A stretch of 64,000 bases of DNA, taken from NCBI GenBank assembly GCA_027603945.1, contig JADIIU010000018.1, forward strand, positions 1-64,000. Direction: 5' to 3'. Position 1 is the stretch's first letter; every line of letters starts with the position of its first letter. Below the pieces are notes generated by a model. The model saw only the letters and a list, made by a program, of their open reading frames with translations. It was not told the origin of the DNA and ran no database searches. Below are positions 52,340 through 63,294 of this stretch, piece after piece. This stretch comes from Terramyces sp. JEL0728. Taxonomy: Eukaryota; Chytridiomycota; Chytridiomycetes; Rhizophydiales; Terramycetaceae. The translations under genes were made by a program, and so were the position numbers.

Positions 52340-54459
52340 CTAAACCTTGTCTGCCAATTCACCTGCTAAATCGAGCTTGGCTATGACGGAATGGTACAAC
52401 CTCTTGAACTCCCAGATATCACCACTGGCCCTCTTCAAGTCAACAATCAACAAGCCTTCAAGATTCTTGATCCTATGCACCATTACAAAGAATTTGAGGT
52501 CTGTTGTAGCTTCTTTGCGATTTTGATTGAGAATAGGAGGTAATGCACTTGTCCCATCAAACCCGCGATTATATTGTAATCCAAATTGTCTAATATATCG
52601 GAGTTTCAGCATCATGTTTGTGAATGGAGACCCAGCTTTCTTTTTCGGTTGGCGTACATCAGCGTGTTTTAACACACTCAACTTGTACGGATTGTCAGTC
52701 ATAGCAACATCCAAATCCATTTGTTTTAATGTCTGCACAACAATGGTTAACAGTCGGCTGGGAGGCAAGGTAGAAAGCGCATGTTGATCAATCGGTCCGG
52801 AATGATATTTGATACTTCGAATAGACTCCATGGAGCCATAGTGAGAAAGAGACTTGCTTTCGCTACGAGAATAAGATCGCGAATTCCTGTTCGCATAATC
52901 TATGATTAGTTAGCTATTACCTGTGGAGAATTTTGGTCTGTGGTCCATACTCTGCGCTCTTTTTGCTTCTTCTTGGAACTTTGATCGTTTGGAATCAAGT
53001 TGAACACTATTTCTTGAAGTTGCTTGTTTTGGACGGCTATAATTAATTTCACTCTGGGTAATTGCTGGGGAATGTTTAACTGTGTCTGTGGTCGAAAAGG
53101 AGGTAATACTTGCATTTGATTTACCGCTAACAAACGATACCTTGCTCTTTATGTCTGTTGGCAGCTCAGGCACTAAATCATCAGTCTCCACGGCAACTGT
53201 CATTTCGGGTACAGCTTCTGCAATATTTTCTTGCTCGCTGCCAGCTTCAGGGACTGTTTCCAATGGATTCAAAGCGGGCTGCACTTCCACAACCTCCACT
53301 TTGACTGGCTCTTCTTCCAACACCATCATATCTTGCAGGGAATAACTGATGGTAGGGATATCTTCCTCCATGTTAACAATAGACAGATCTTCATCGAATT
53401 CAACAGGCTCTTCAGGAACTTCATGTTGACGCACTCCATTAATTGGGATTGGTGAAGCGGGTACTTCTTGAACACCATATTCTACAGGTTTCAGTAGTCC
53501 AAGATGTTCAGGTAATGGAGTAAACATAGCCCAATACGGCTGCAGCCATCTACAATTAAAGAACTATTACTTATGAGACTTGATTTCTTCCATGGTAGCT
53601 CTTTCATTCGGGTTGGTGTTCAAAATTCGCTTCAGTAAATGCTTGCACTCTGACGTCAGTTTGACCGGGAAGGTCAATTCGGATTCGTAAATGTGTTTGT
53701 ACAACTGTGCCATGTTTTCGCCATCCTCGTTTTCGGGATCATCATCAAAAGGCAATGAGCCACAAACCATTGCATACAAGATAACACCACAACTCCAGAT
53801 ATCCGCTAGCTCCCCAATGTATTCGTCATTAACCACCAATTCTGGCGCGGCATAAACCGGTGAACCGCAGCTAGTGGATAATATACGGTCGCCCATAGGC
53901 TGATAAAAATTTGCAAACCCAAAATCTGTGATAATCATATTGCGGTTTTTGTCCAAAAGCAAGTTTTCCAGTTTCAAATCACGATGAACGTATCCGTTGT
54001 GGTGCAAAAAGGATACACCTAAGATTAAATCTATCGAGAACCATCAATCAATTGGAAAAAGAATTTGGCAGCTTCTTTTTCAGACAGGTTTTGTCTCGAC
54101 AGGATATATTCAAACAGTTCACCTCCGGATGCATATTCCAAAACCATTCCAATATGAGTATCATTTTCAATTACTTCAATCAGGTGAACCAAGTTGGGAT
54201 GGCTCACAGTTCTTAGAATGCCAATTTCTCTTTGCAATTTAAATCTCTTTTCTGTAGTAGTAACAGAATCCTTTTTGATAAACTTGATGGCAACCTAAAT
54301 TTAAGCGCTAAATACTTCTTCTCCGCTAGTTATATGATATCCAAGTTTAACTTTTCCGAATTCACCTTCTCCGATAGTTCTGCCAAGCCTGTAAGGGCCA
54401 AAGGTCCCTGTATTTTTATGCGAGTATGCTAAGTATAAGTTTGCGGATTTACTAGACAT
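52340..54459 (-). CDS. Kin1/MARK-like Ser/Thr kinase with KA1 tail, copy 1
   Basis: Exons 54459-54316, 54294-54042, 54018-53571, 53549-52921 and 52899-52340 give 677 residues. Kinase residues are intact: GEGEFGKV loop, VAIK lysine (at an exon start), HRDLKLEN, DFGFAN and AAPE. After a long acidic linker comes the array-specific YHSGPIDQHALST motif and a KA1 domain ending GDIWEFKRLYHSVI, which in Kin1/MARK kinases binds anionic lipid and restrains the kinase. Introns are 21, 23, 21 and 21 nt. This copy lacks the HYNxFGPY N-terminal motif of the other three and is the most diverged. Confidence 0.86.
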
Positions 54460-54627
54460 TGAAAATACTGTCAAAGGCGATGATCAATTGGCCAATTCAA
54501 GAACTTTTTCTGGTCTGCTTTTCATGCCCCTTTTAACGGAGGACGCCACCCACTTTGGCTGCGATGGTAGTAAATGAAAACTGTAAATGGAAAAAGTGAT
54601 GGATATGGTATATTAAAGAGGAAGCGC

Positions 54628-56392
54628 TTATATTTCTCCCTCAATTTCAAAGACAAAGTCCTTGTAAAATCGCTTGAATTCCCAAATGTCACCGTCGTAC
54701 CTTTTCATATCGACAGTGAAGAGACCATCCAAATTTTTCAGTCTGTGAATCGCTACCGTGAATTTCAAGCCGCTTTCTGCAGCTGTATTGGTTGGCTTGT
54801 CTGGTATTGGCTTTCCATCGTATGCATGGTTAAACTGGAGACCAAATTTCCCCATGTATATCAGGTTTTGAACCATTATTCCTGGAAAAGACATTAGCGA
54901 GTTGGCCAATTTGTTTTTAGCCTCAGATCTTGGATGGTCGGGAGATTTCTTGACTTTAATTTTGTATGGATCTAGAGTTTCTCTGTACTGTAGCTGCATA
55001 TGCTCGAGTACTTTGACGATCTTGAGTTTGATCTCATCTGGATGCATCTTACTTAGCGTTCTTTGATCGATTGGACCAGAGTGGAATTTTAGATTTTCGG
55101 TCGTTGACTTTGAAACGACGCTGTCCACTGCAGTATTTGTCCAAGCAGGAATATGGTTCTTGCTCAAGGTCGCACTGCGGATCAGCTCTGATTTTTCTTT
55201 CACTAAATTAATAAGAAATACTTTGGAAGACCGCGCTGTTGCTTTCGTCCATGCTCTTAGACCGGATCGGTTCAGGGATATCTTCCACATTGGCTTGAAC
55301 GTGAGGAACCTCCATAGGCAATACAGACGTTTGGCCAATCAGCGACATCGGCACAATAGAACTTTCGCTAACTGATTCTTCAATTTCGCTATCAAAAGGA
55401 AAATGGGACTCTTCATCCCATACGAGATCATAAGGAAAATACTTTACGTAATACGGCTTGCACCATCTAGGTTAGAATTGAGTACGGATGATTCTTGATT
55501 CCCTCTATATTAAGTCTGTATTTTGGATCAGGAACCAAAATGCTGCTGGCTAATGATCTGGCACTAGTTGATACATGCGATGGGTACATTAGAGTTGTGT
55601 TCATTATATACTTGTATAGTTTAACAGCATCTTCACCATCCAAATTTGTGCTGTCATCGTCGTATGGCAAATAACCACATAACATTGCGTACAAAATAAC
55701 TCCGCAACTCCAAATATCAACGGTTTCTCCCATATATTGGTTGTTCATCACCAGTTCAGGGGCTGCATAATGCAAACTGCCGCAGCTCGTAGATAACAGG
55801 TCTGCAGACCCCTTTTCAAACCAATTAGCGAATCCAAAATCAATAATAACAATATTCTTATCCTTGTCCAATAGCAGATTTTCCAATTTCAAATCACGGT
55901 GTGCAATACCCACACTTAGTAAGTATTCAACACCTTGAATTAACGAGAAGTACCAATGATTAGCTGTGAGAAATATTTTGCAGCTTCATTCTCTTTCAGA
56001 TACTGGCGCTCCTGCGAGATCATGTATTGAAACAGTTCCCCACCACAGGCATATTCCATAACCATTCCTACATACCTCTCTGTCTCCAATACTTCATATA
56101 GTTTAGCTACATATGGATAGTTAATTTGCTATGGTTAAATATGAATACCCTCAGGATTTCTATCTCCCGAACTAGCTTTTTGGTTAAATCCGGCGTCTTG
56201 ATATCCTCCTTTTTCACCAATTTAATTGCAACCTGCATTAGAAGCTGTTACTTCAGTATTGGTATCGAAATGGTACGCAAGTTTAACTTTTCCAAATCCT
56301 CCCTGTCCGATTGTTTTCAACAGCTTGTAAGGACCAAATGCATTGTAATGCATCTTGCGAGGTTTCTGTTCTGGAGTGCTGTGATCAACCAT
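54628..56392 (-). CDS. Kin1/MARK-like Ser/Thr kinase with KA1 tail, copy 2
   Basis: Exons 56392-56252, 56232-56149, 56128-55954, 55933-55486, 55466-55222 and 55202-54628 give 555 residues, the shortest of the four. GQGGFGKVKLAYH, VAIKLVKKEDI, AHRDLKLENLLLD, DFGFANWF and AAPELV are intact; the linker is short. FHSGPIDQRTLSK and the KA1 end GDIWEFKRFYKDF match its neighbours. Introns are 19, 20, 20, 19 and 19 nt, more than in any sister copy. It probably acts in polarity or the cell cycle like other Kin1/MARK enzymes (inference). Confidence 0.86.
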
Positions 56393-56507
56393 TTGAAACT
56401 TTCTGTATTACCCGACGCATTAAGTGTCTTTGTGCTCAAGTTGCACAGACTCGTAAATACAGGAACTGGGGAACTTGGAACCGCCTCAAAATATAAAGAA
56501 ATTCAGT

Positions 56508-58444
56508 TTATTCTTCCTTCAAATCTACTTTTTCGGATGCTTTTCCCTTTTCTAGTTCTATTTGTAATCGACCGATAAAGTCGTTGTAGAGATGCTTGAA
56601 TTCCCAAATATCTCCCTTCAATCTCTTGCAGTCGACAGTATAGAGTCCTTCCAGACTCTTTATCCTATGAATGGCCACATAGAATTTCAGTTTCTTCAGC
56701 ACCGGGTCCCTATTAGCTGGGACTGGAGGAATTGGTTTCCCATCAAACCCTCTATTGTATTGAAGCCCAAATTTCCCCATATACATTAGATTTTGTAGTA
56801 TTAGAGCAGGGAATTCAGCCAGTGCAGACGCAATCTTGGCGCTTTTTGATTTACCCGAATAGTTTGATTTAGCATTTGCACGGATCGTATGCGTTACTGG
56901 TGCTGCAGTGGAGCTGACCACAGTAGATTCAAAATCTGATTCTGAATCTTCTCCAAAATCTTTTTCAGTGTGCTGAACGATTTTCATCTTGTATACATTT
57001 GCAGTCAATAAAACATCCATCCCCATTTCTGTGAATACTTTTATAACGCGCTCCATTATCAATCCCGGTTCCAAGCTGGAAATAGCACGTTGATCAATCG
57101 GTCCTGAATGCAATTTAATCTTGTCTGCAGTTTCTTTTGCAGGAGGAATAAAGGTGACCACGTTTCTGGCAGCTCTGCTAACAGTGCTGGAACGAGACAT
57201 GAAATCGTTTGCTGATATTAAATCAAAAGTACTTTTTGGAATAAAATTGCCTCTGTCCAAGCTCATTGCTCTTATAGGTAAATCAGAGTCGTCAGTGCGA
57301 GTAGCTTTAGACTTTTCTGGACCAAATTGAAAGTTTTCCTTTTTGGTTTGAACCTGCATGACAGGGATAGCAGCTGGCTCATCCTTGTCTTCAGTTGTTT
57401 CTTCTAATGTGTTTATATCCGTCTTTGCTGCCTCTGCCGGCAATTCCTGGGCCGCAACAACTTCTTCAGGCACAGGAGAGATTGACTGCTTTGAAATTTT
57501 ATATTTTTCATAGTACAATTTGATCCAGCTAAATTAAATCAATTTACCTATGGGTCTTAATTTCATCAATGTTGGCCCGAATGGTTGGATCTGGCACTAG
57601 AATCCTGTTGACCAGAGATTTGGCTCCGTGGGATACATGGCTGGGAAAAGTGAGCTTGGTTTCCAAAATATACTTGTAAAGCTTCTGAGTATCTTCAGAG
57701 GTATTTGGATCGTCGTCGTACGGTAAATATCCGCACAGCATTGCGTAAAGAATAACCCCGCAACTCCAAATATCCACTGAAGCTGCAACATAAGAATCAT
57801 TAATAACCAATTCCGGTGCTGCATAGCATAAACTGCCGCAATTCGTATTCAACATATTCTTTGTCTCTTGTCCAAATTTATTGGCGAATCCGAAATCAAT
57901 AATTACAATATTCTTGTTTTCATCTAGAAGCAAGTTTTCCAATTTCAAATCCCTGTGGACAATTCCAAGATTTAAGAGATATTCCACTCCAACTACTAAC
58001 TGCGCAAAGTATTTTGCTGCTTCGTGCTCTTTTAGATACTGCCGATGCTTTTGGGTAATCATGTATTTGAACAGCTCACCTCCGGAAGCAAAAGCAGTGA
58101 CAATCCCTACGTATCTCTCTGTCTCCAACACTTCGTAAAGTTTTACAATGTATGGGTTGTCCAAACTCTACAGTTCAAATTTGAAGTACCTTGAGGATGT
58201 CGATTTCTCTGATTAATTTTTCTGTTCTCCCGGGTTTCTGAATATCTTCCTTTTTTACAAGTTTAATAGCGACCTATATTAGAGACCTGTACCTCGTTGC
58301 CAGTGTTTACATGGTGTGCCAGCTTAACCTTACCGAATTCTCCCTGTCCGACGGTCTTGGAAAGTCTGTATGGCCCAAATGAATTGTAATGCACCTTACG
58401 AGGAGCAGCTTTGTTAGTATTTCTGTACCTTGCTCCACTGGCAT
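56508..58444 (-). CDS. Kin1/MARK-like Ser/Thr kinase with KA1 tail, copy 3
   Basis: Exons 58444-58429, 58408-58293, 58273-58190, 58167-57550 and 57530-56508 give 618 residues. The first exon is only 16 nt. GQGEFGKVKLAHH, VAIKLVKKEDIQ, VHRDLKLENLLLD, DFGFANKFG and AAPELV are intact. The linker is Glu/Ala-rich, then LHSGPIDQRAISS and KA1 ending GDIWEFKHLYNDFIGRL. Introns are 20, 19, 22 and 19 nt. The catalytic part is closest by eye to copy 2. Confidence 0.86.
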
Positions 58445-58540
58445 AATGAAAGTGAAAAGTTCAAAAGCGGTTTCCATGTTTCAAGGTCCCAGACCCGATA
58501 TGGAAGTGCACAAACGAAAAAAATCATAGAACTATTTATA

Positions 58541-60876
58541 TTACTTATTTTCCACTTTTAAATTCAACAGAGTTATAAATTCGTGGTACAGCTTCTTGAA
58601 TTCCCATATATCACCACGGTATCTCTTTAAATCCACCGTCAGAAGCCCATCTAGATTCCTAATCTTGTGCACCATTACGTAGAATTTCAGTTTCTTTTCG
58701 CTTGGAACATGTGCGGCAGATGCACCCGGTAATGGCTTTCCATCATAACCGCGGTTATACTGCAATCCAAACTGGCCGACATTCTTTATACTCTGTACCA
58801 AACTGAAGGGAAACGAAGCCAAGACATTGCCAATTTTACTTTTTTTCTGAGGTACTTTGGGGTTAGCATTTACTAGCCTAGTGGAAGGCGCTGTAGAAAC
58901 CACTGATCGGCCAACACTAAAGTTTGATTCCGCAAAATCAGATTCAGAATTTGAATGGTCATCAATGTGTTCATCGCCTTGACGCACCGCCTTCAGTTTG
59001 TAAGGGTCATCAGTGTACAAAACTTCAAAGCCCATTTCATTCAAAACCTTTACAATCTTTACCAGCAATTCGCTAGCAGATGCGCTAGAGAGTGCTCTAT
59101 GGTCGATTGGTCCAGAATGGTGCTTCATTCTTTCTAATTCTGTGGTGGTGAATGGGAATGCAACTCCCATATCAGACTTCAAATGTGCACGAGTATTGTT
59201 TGAGCTTTTCCGTCCATATGTACTTTTAACAAACTCTTTGAACGATTGGGCTATGTTAATTAACAATTACTTTCTCCTCTAGTACTGTAACTTCTAGGTT
59301 GGTCAACACTTTTGGCCCTTGTAAAATCTTTAGGTAATTCTGGCTCCTGTGGAATTTCTGGGACTTTGAGCTTTTCTAATTTTTCTAGGGATTGCCGTAA
59401 CTTTTCCAACTTTTCTTGTGATTTTTCTTCCTTGATTTTGGAAGCGATGAGGTTATTTTTCAGCAAGTCGGGTGATTTTGGCATATCTTCCCTAGAGAGT
59501 GTTCTAGAAATTCGTTTGCTCTTTGATTGAGGTCTTGCAAGCTTCTCATCTGACTGCGATTTCACTGCTACTGGCTCCTTTTCTTTGGGTTGTTCTTTTG
59601 ATGATTTGGCCGGCTCTGTAGTGCTCTCTTGAGTCGCTGGTTCAGGGACCGACATTTTTTCTCTTGATTGAGGAGAAGCTATAGGTGATTCTTGTTTTGG
59701 TTGAGGTTCTACATTTTTAACATCTTCAAACTTGCCCCCAGCAATTGAGTTTGTAGGAGACGGTTCTTGCAATTTTACAGCATCAAAATTCTCCACCACA
59801 GTATCCAAGCTCGAATTCATAGGGACTGTCGGTTGCGCTCCAAAAAAAGGTGTCTTTACAGGAATCGGAGCGACTAACGGAACATTTGAATTGTTTACAA
59901 CGTCAGGCACGATAGCAGAATCGCTAGTCTTTGGCTTAACTGTTTTAGGATCAATGAACAAATGACGAAAATCCTGCAGGAATGGATGCTGTTTCATCTG
60001 CTGCATATTTGCACGCAGCTTAGGGTCGGTAACTAATATGATGCTGATCAAGTGTTTTGGAATTGAACGGACATGCGGCGGATAATCCAATTTGGCCTCC
60101 AGAATGTACTGATACAATTTGTTTACACTGTCTGCTGCATTTGCCATTTCATCGTCAAATGGCAGATATCCGCAAAGCATCGCATAAAGAATTACACCAC
60201 AACTCCAAATATCCGCGGATTCTCCAACATAGCAGTCGTTAACAACCAACTCTGGTGCGGCATAACATGGACTGCCGCAGCTAGTAGAAAGGTATTCTTT
60301 TCCGCCTCCCCTGGAAAACCTGTTTGCGAATCCAAAATCAGTAATTATAATCTTCTTGTTTTTGTCCAACAGTAAATTTTCCAGTTTCAAGTCTCTGTGC
60401 ACAATTCCGTTATCATGCAAAAAACTAACACCAACCAATAGCTGAGCAAAGAAATTGGCTGCTTCAAAGTCCTTCAAATACGTCCTGGCAAGGATATGTT
60501 CAAACAACTCGCCGCCTGAATTAGCAACAACAGTACCTGAGGCAAACTCCATTACCATTCCAATGTACCCCTCGGTTTCGATTACTTCATACAACTTAAC
60601 TACATGGTGGTGGTTAATTGATTTCAGAATGTCAATTTCCCTTATTAACTTTTCCCTTCGAGTGGGATTCTGGATATTTTCCTTTTTGATGAGCTTGATT
60701 GCAATCTTGCGTTAATTAATCCTTACCTCTTTGTTTGTTCGAATATGGTATGCTAATTTCACTTTGCCAAATTCTGCTGTTAGTTAATTGTCACCTCCTT
60801 GTCCAATGGTGCGGGCAAGGCGATACGGCCCAAAGGCATTATAATGAACTTTACGAGGCCCTTCTGCTGTCTGCAT
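58541..60876 (-). CDS. Kin1/MARK-like Ser/Thr kinase with KA1 tail, copy 4
   Basis: Exons 60876-60795, 60773-60727, 60705-60537, 60515-59271 and 59250-58541 give 750 residues, the longest copy. GQGEFGKVKLAYH is formed across the first intron. IAIKLIKKENIQ, VHRDLKLENLLLD, DFGFANRFSRGG and AAPELV are intact. A 300-residue Ser/Pro/Glu/Lys linker precedes HHSGPIDHRALSS and KA1 ending GDIWEFKKLYHEFI. The third intron (60516-60536) is 21 nt without a stop. Leaving it in would insert seven residues into the conserved FASGGELF turn, so I remove it. The stop is followed by 96 bases to copy 3. Confidence 0.87.
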
Positions 60877-61480
60877 GTACAAGATAGAGTTTCCCTAGTT
60901 TTAAAAAGAGGAAGATGGCTGAAGTCAGTTCCTGCCCCCTCTCTGCAAACCAAGGTGGCTAATACCCTTCTGCCCCGCACTTTTAGTCCCAAAGAAAATT
61001 GAAGGGGAAGCCCTCGCCTCATCTCTAACATGAATCAATTTGAAACATACTCGAAAAACTATTATTTCCAATTAGATTATAGTAGTATGGACCACTGACA
61101 AGGCATGCGAACAGTGTGAATATTGCGATTGCTGCGTTAGGTTGAGCCACGGTGGGACAAGAACCAGATGACTGAATCACAACTGGCGAGCAAAAAATTT
61201 GTATTTGAGGTGATTGCAAACAAATGCTCGACTTTATCGAGTTGGCTCTGCTAGGATACTCTTAACCAATCTGTGGACAATGCCCCGACGATGACTTGAA
61301 ACAGTCCAAACCCAGTCATTATTGTGGCAACTGCAAACCAGAACCTAAAAGATACCGACTTGACTAATAATGGAATACAGCCGAATTAGATCAGAATCAG
61401 ATCTCTAGTAATTCAAGCCTGCTCCATTTAATGGTTCTTTTGAAAAAAAAAGTACAAGAAAAATCTCTACAAATCTGAAA
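60877..61480. other. Gap with possible small membrane-protein exons on -
   Basis: About 600 bases. On the minus strand, 61380-61250 reads FRFWFAVATIMTGFGLFQVI and 61210-61025 reads AAIAIFTLFACLVSGPYYYN, both hydrophobic and helix-like. They could be exons of a small multi-span protein, but no complete gene with consistent junctions and start could be built. Confidence 0.25.
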
Positions 61481-61862
61481 ATGGCATCCGTTCTATTTTG
61501 CTCAGAATGGTAATAGATCAATTTAAATCAGTAATAATATGCTATATCCAAAGGAAGACAGACAAACCAGACATTTACTTTTCGCATGTAGAAATTGCGA
61601 CCATCAGGAGGATGCAGCACAATTTACAGTTTTTAAGCATGTAATTACACATACCCCGTTAGAACAGAGTTCAGCCACTGTAGATTTATCTGGAGATCCA
61701 ACGTTTCCTAGATCAAATAAACCATGTCCAGTGTGTGGACACCCCGAATCTATATTCTTTCAAAGTAGAAGTAAAGGAAAAGATGCCACCATGAAGCTGT
61801 ACTTTGCCTGCTGTAATAGAGAATGCAAGCATCGGTGGGAGGAAGGTGGTGGTTTAAATTGA
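61481..61862 (+). CDS. RPB9: RNA polymerase II subunit Rpb9
   Basis: Exons 61481-61509 and 61532-61862 give 119 residues (yeast Rpb9 has 122). The N-terminal zinc ribbon CSECNNMLYPKEDRQTRHLL is formed across a 22-nt intron and closes with CRNC. The C-terminal ribbon is CPVCGHPESIFFQSRSK with CCNREC. Both ribbons are complete. Rpb9 tunes start-site choice and transcript fidelity. Confidence 0.95.
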
Positions 61863-61906
61863 ATAATATAATCATAATTTTCCTTTTGTTTTTTCTTTCA
61901 AAAAAG

Positions 61907-62359
61907 ATGGATGATGAACTTGCGCAACTCAGAGCCAAAAGAATGGCAGAAATGAAAGCTCAAGTAGTTTAGACTTGATATTAGAGCGGACAAAGCATGG
62001 GATTACCAGCAGGAATGGCTGGACAACCTCAAAAGGAAGATCAGGAAAAGCAGAGGCAAATGGAGGATATGAGACACAATATGGTAATACGAATGTAACA
62101 GCAGTTGGCGCAAATCTTGAGCGGTGAAGCTAGAGAACGTTTGGCTCGTATCCGTATTGTAAAGGAAGACAAGGCAAGAGGCGTGGAAGATATGATCATT
62201 AGAATGGCGCAAACTGGACAAATCAGAGGAAAAGTATCGGAATCCCAACTAGTGGATTTATTAAGCCAAATCAGCGGGCAGCAGACGAAATCTACAAAAA
62301 TCCAGTTTAGTCGCAGAAGATCTGGGGATGATTCTGAAGATGACGATTTTGGACTTTAA
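61907..62359 (+). CDS. PDCD5-family DNA-binding/apoptosis-related protein
   Basis: Exons 61907-61963, 61985-62083 and 62105-62359 give 136 residues. MDDELAQLRAKRMAEMKAQ, LAQILSGEARERLARIRIVK, KVSESQLVDLLSQI and the acidic C-terminus match the PDCD5/TFAR19 family found from archaea to humans. In fungi (Sdd2/Ymr074c) it is a small chaperone-linked protein. The second intron ends CAGCAG, allowing one extra Gln; the family alignment favours the 21-nt form. It lies 44 bases after RPB9. The stop is TAATAAA. Confidence 0.9.
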
Positions 62360-62378
62360 TAAAACTGCTTGTTTTTAT

Positions 62379-63271
62379 TTACAATATTGAAATTACTCGC
62401 CAGTAATACTCTGGTTCCCATTCAAATTCAAATTCACCGCCATAGGATATCAATAAGGTGTCTTTGCCGATATCTGATGATAAAGTTGCAATCCCACCAT
62501 AGTTTTGGACGGCTATAACCATACTCTCGTCCTCATCGCTCGAATCCACAACAATTTTGATTTTTTCCCTTACTTCTGTCGGTACAAAACTCGATATTTT
62601 TGACATGAACCCCCAACAACTGTTTGGATTCACCACGTACAGCCTAAACAGCCGCTACCGTTAAATATCGCTTACTTCTGGATAGTGGTCTCTAAAGATC
62701 TCTATTAGATCTTGTAATTGTGCAAGTGAAGGATAGGTACCAATGTTTACCAGGTCCAAAACGATAGTGATTTTTTCTATTCCCTTGGGCATAATTCTGT
62801 GTTAGAGATTGGATACCTAATGCATCTTTCTATGTGAAATGCTAATAAACGCGTTTGTAATTCAAATTTGATCCAGTGCAAAGGAACAAGGTAAAGTATC
62901 GGATGTCCGCTGCTATCAAACCCATTAATGAATTGCTTCCCGTACTGCGAGGCGGCTTTATAATCCTCATAGCTGATTTCATTGGGTTTAAAAGTTCTTC
63001 TCCAACTCAATGTCTGTCCAAGTTTCCTTGTAGCTATTTTATGGCTCCATCCTGAAGAAAGTAATAGTCGCAGAAGGCAAAATGTATTACAATACGAAAG
63101 CTCTTGCTTCCTTTCCTTTATATCCGTCGACAATAAATTTATGCTAGCCTCTCTGAGGGTTTGGTATCCTTCCATCTGAGATTTATTTATAAACTGGATA
63201 TATTCTGGCTCCGCTGGATATTCACTCTTTGTCGCTGTGACAATAGGCAGGCTATTTTTGATCCCAAACAT
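62379..63271 (-). CDS. CRAL-TRIO (Sec14-like) lipid-transfer protein
   Basis: Exons 63271-62817, 62796-62676 and 62654-62379 give 283 residues. A CRAL-TRIO-N helix bundle (CLLRLLLSSGWSHKIATRKL) precedes the pocket: GFDSSGHPILYLVPLHW, then IEKITIVLDLVNIGTYP, then HYPERLFRLYVVNPNSCWGF, the last two spanning introns of 20 and 21 nt. Such proteins exchange phosphatidylinositol or other lipids between membranes. The ligand cannot be told. The start is 23 bases from the divergent GTPase gene. Confidence 0.82.
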
Positions 63272-63294
63272 AGTCGTGGAGTGTCTTTTTTTAA

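Noticed and set aside
60516..60536. Seven-residue insertion GTVVANS in the kinase copy 4
   Set aside because: It has donor, TAAT branch and AG acceptor of the standard mini-intron, and it would break an invariant kinase turn. I treat it as an intron.
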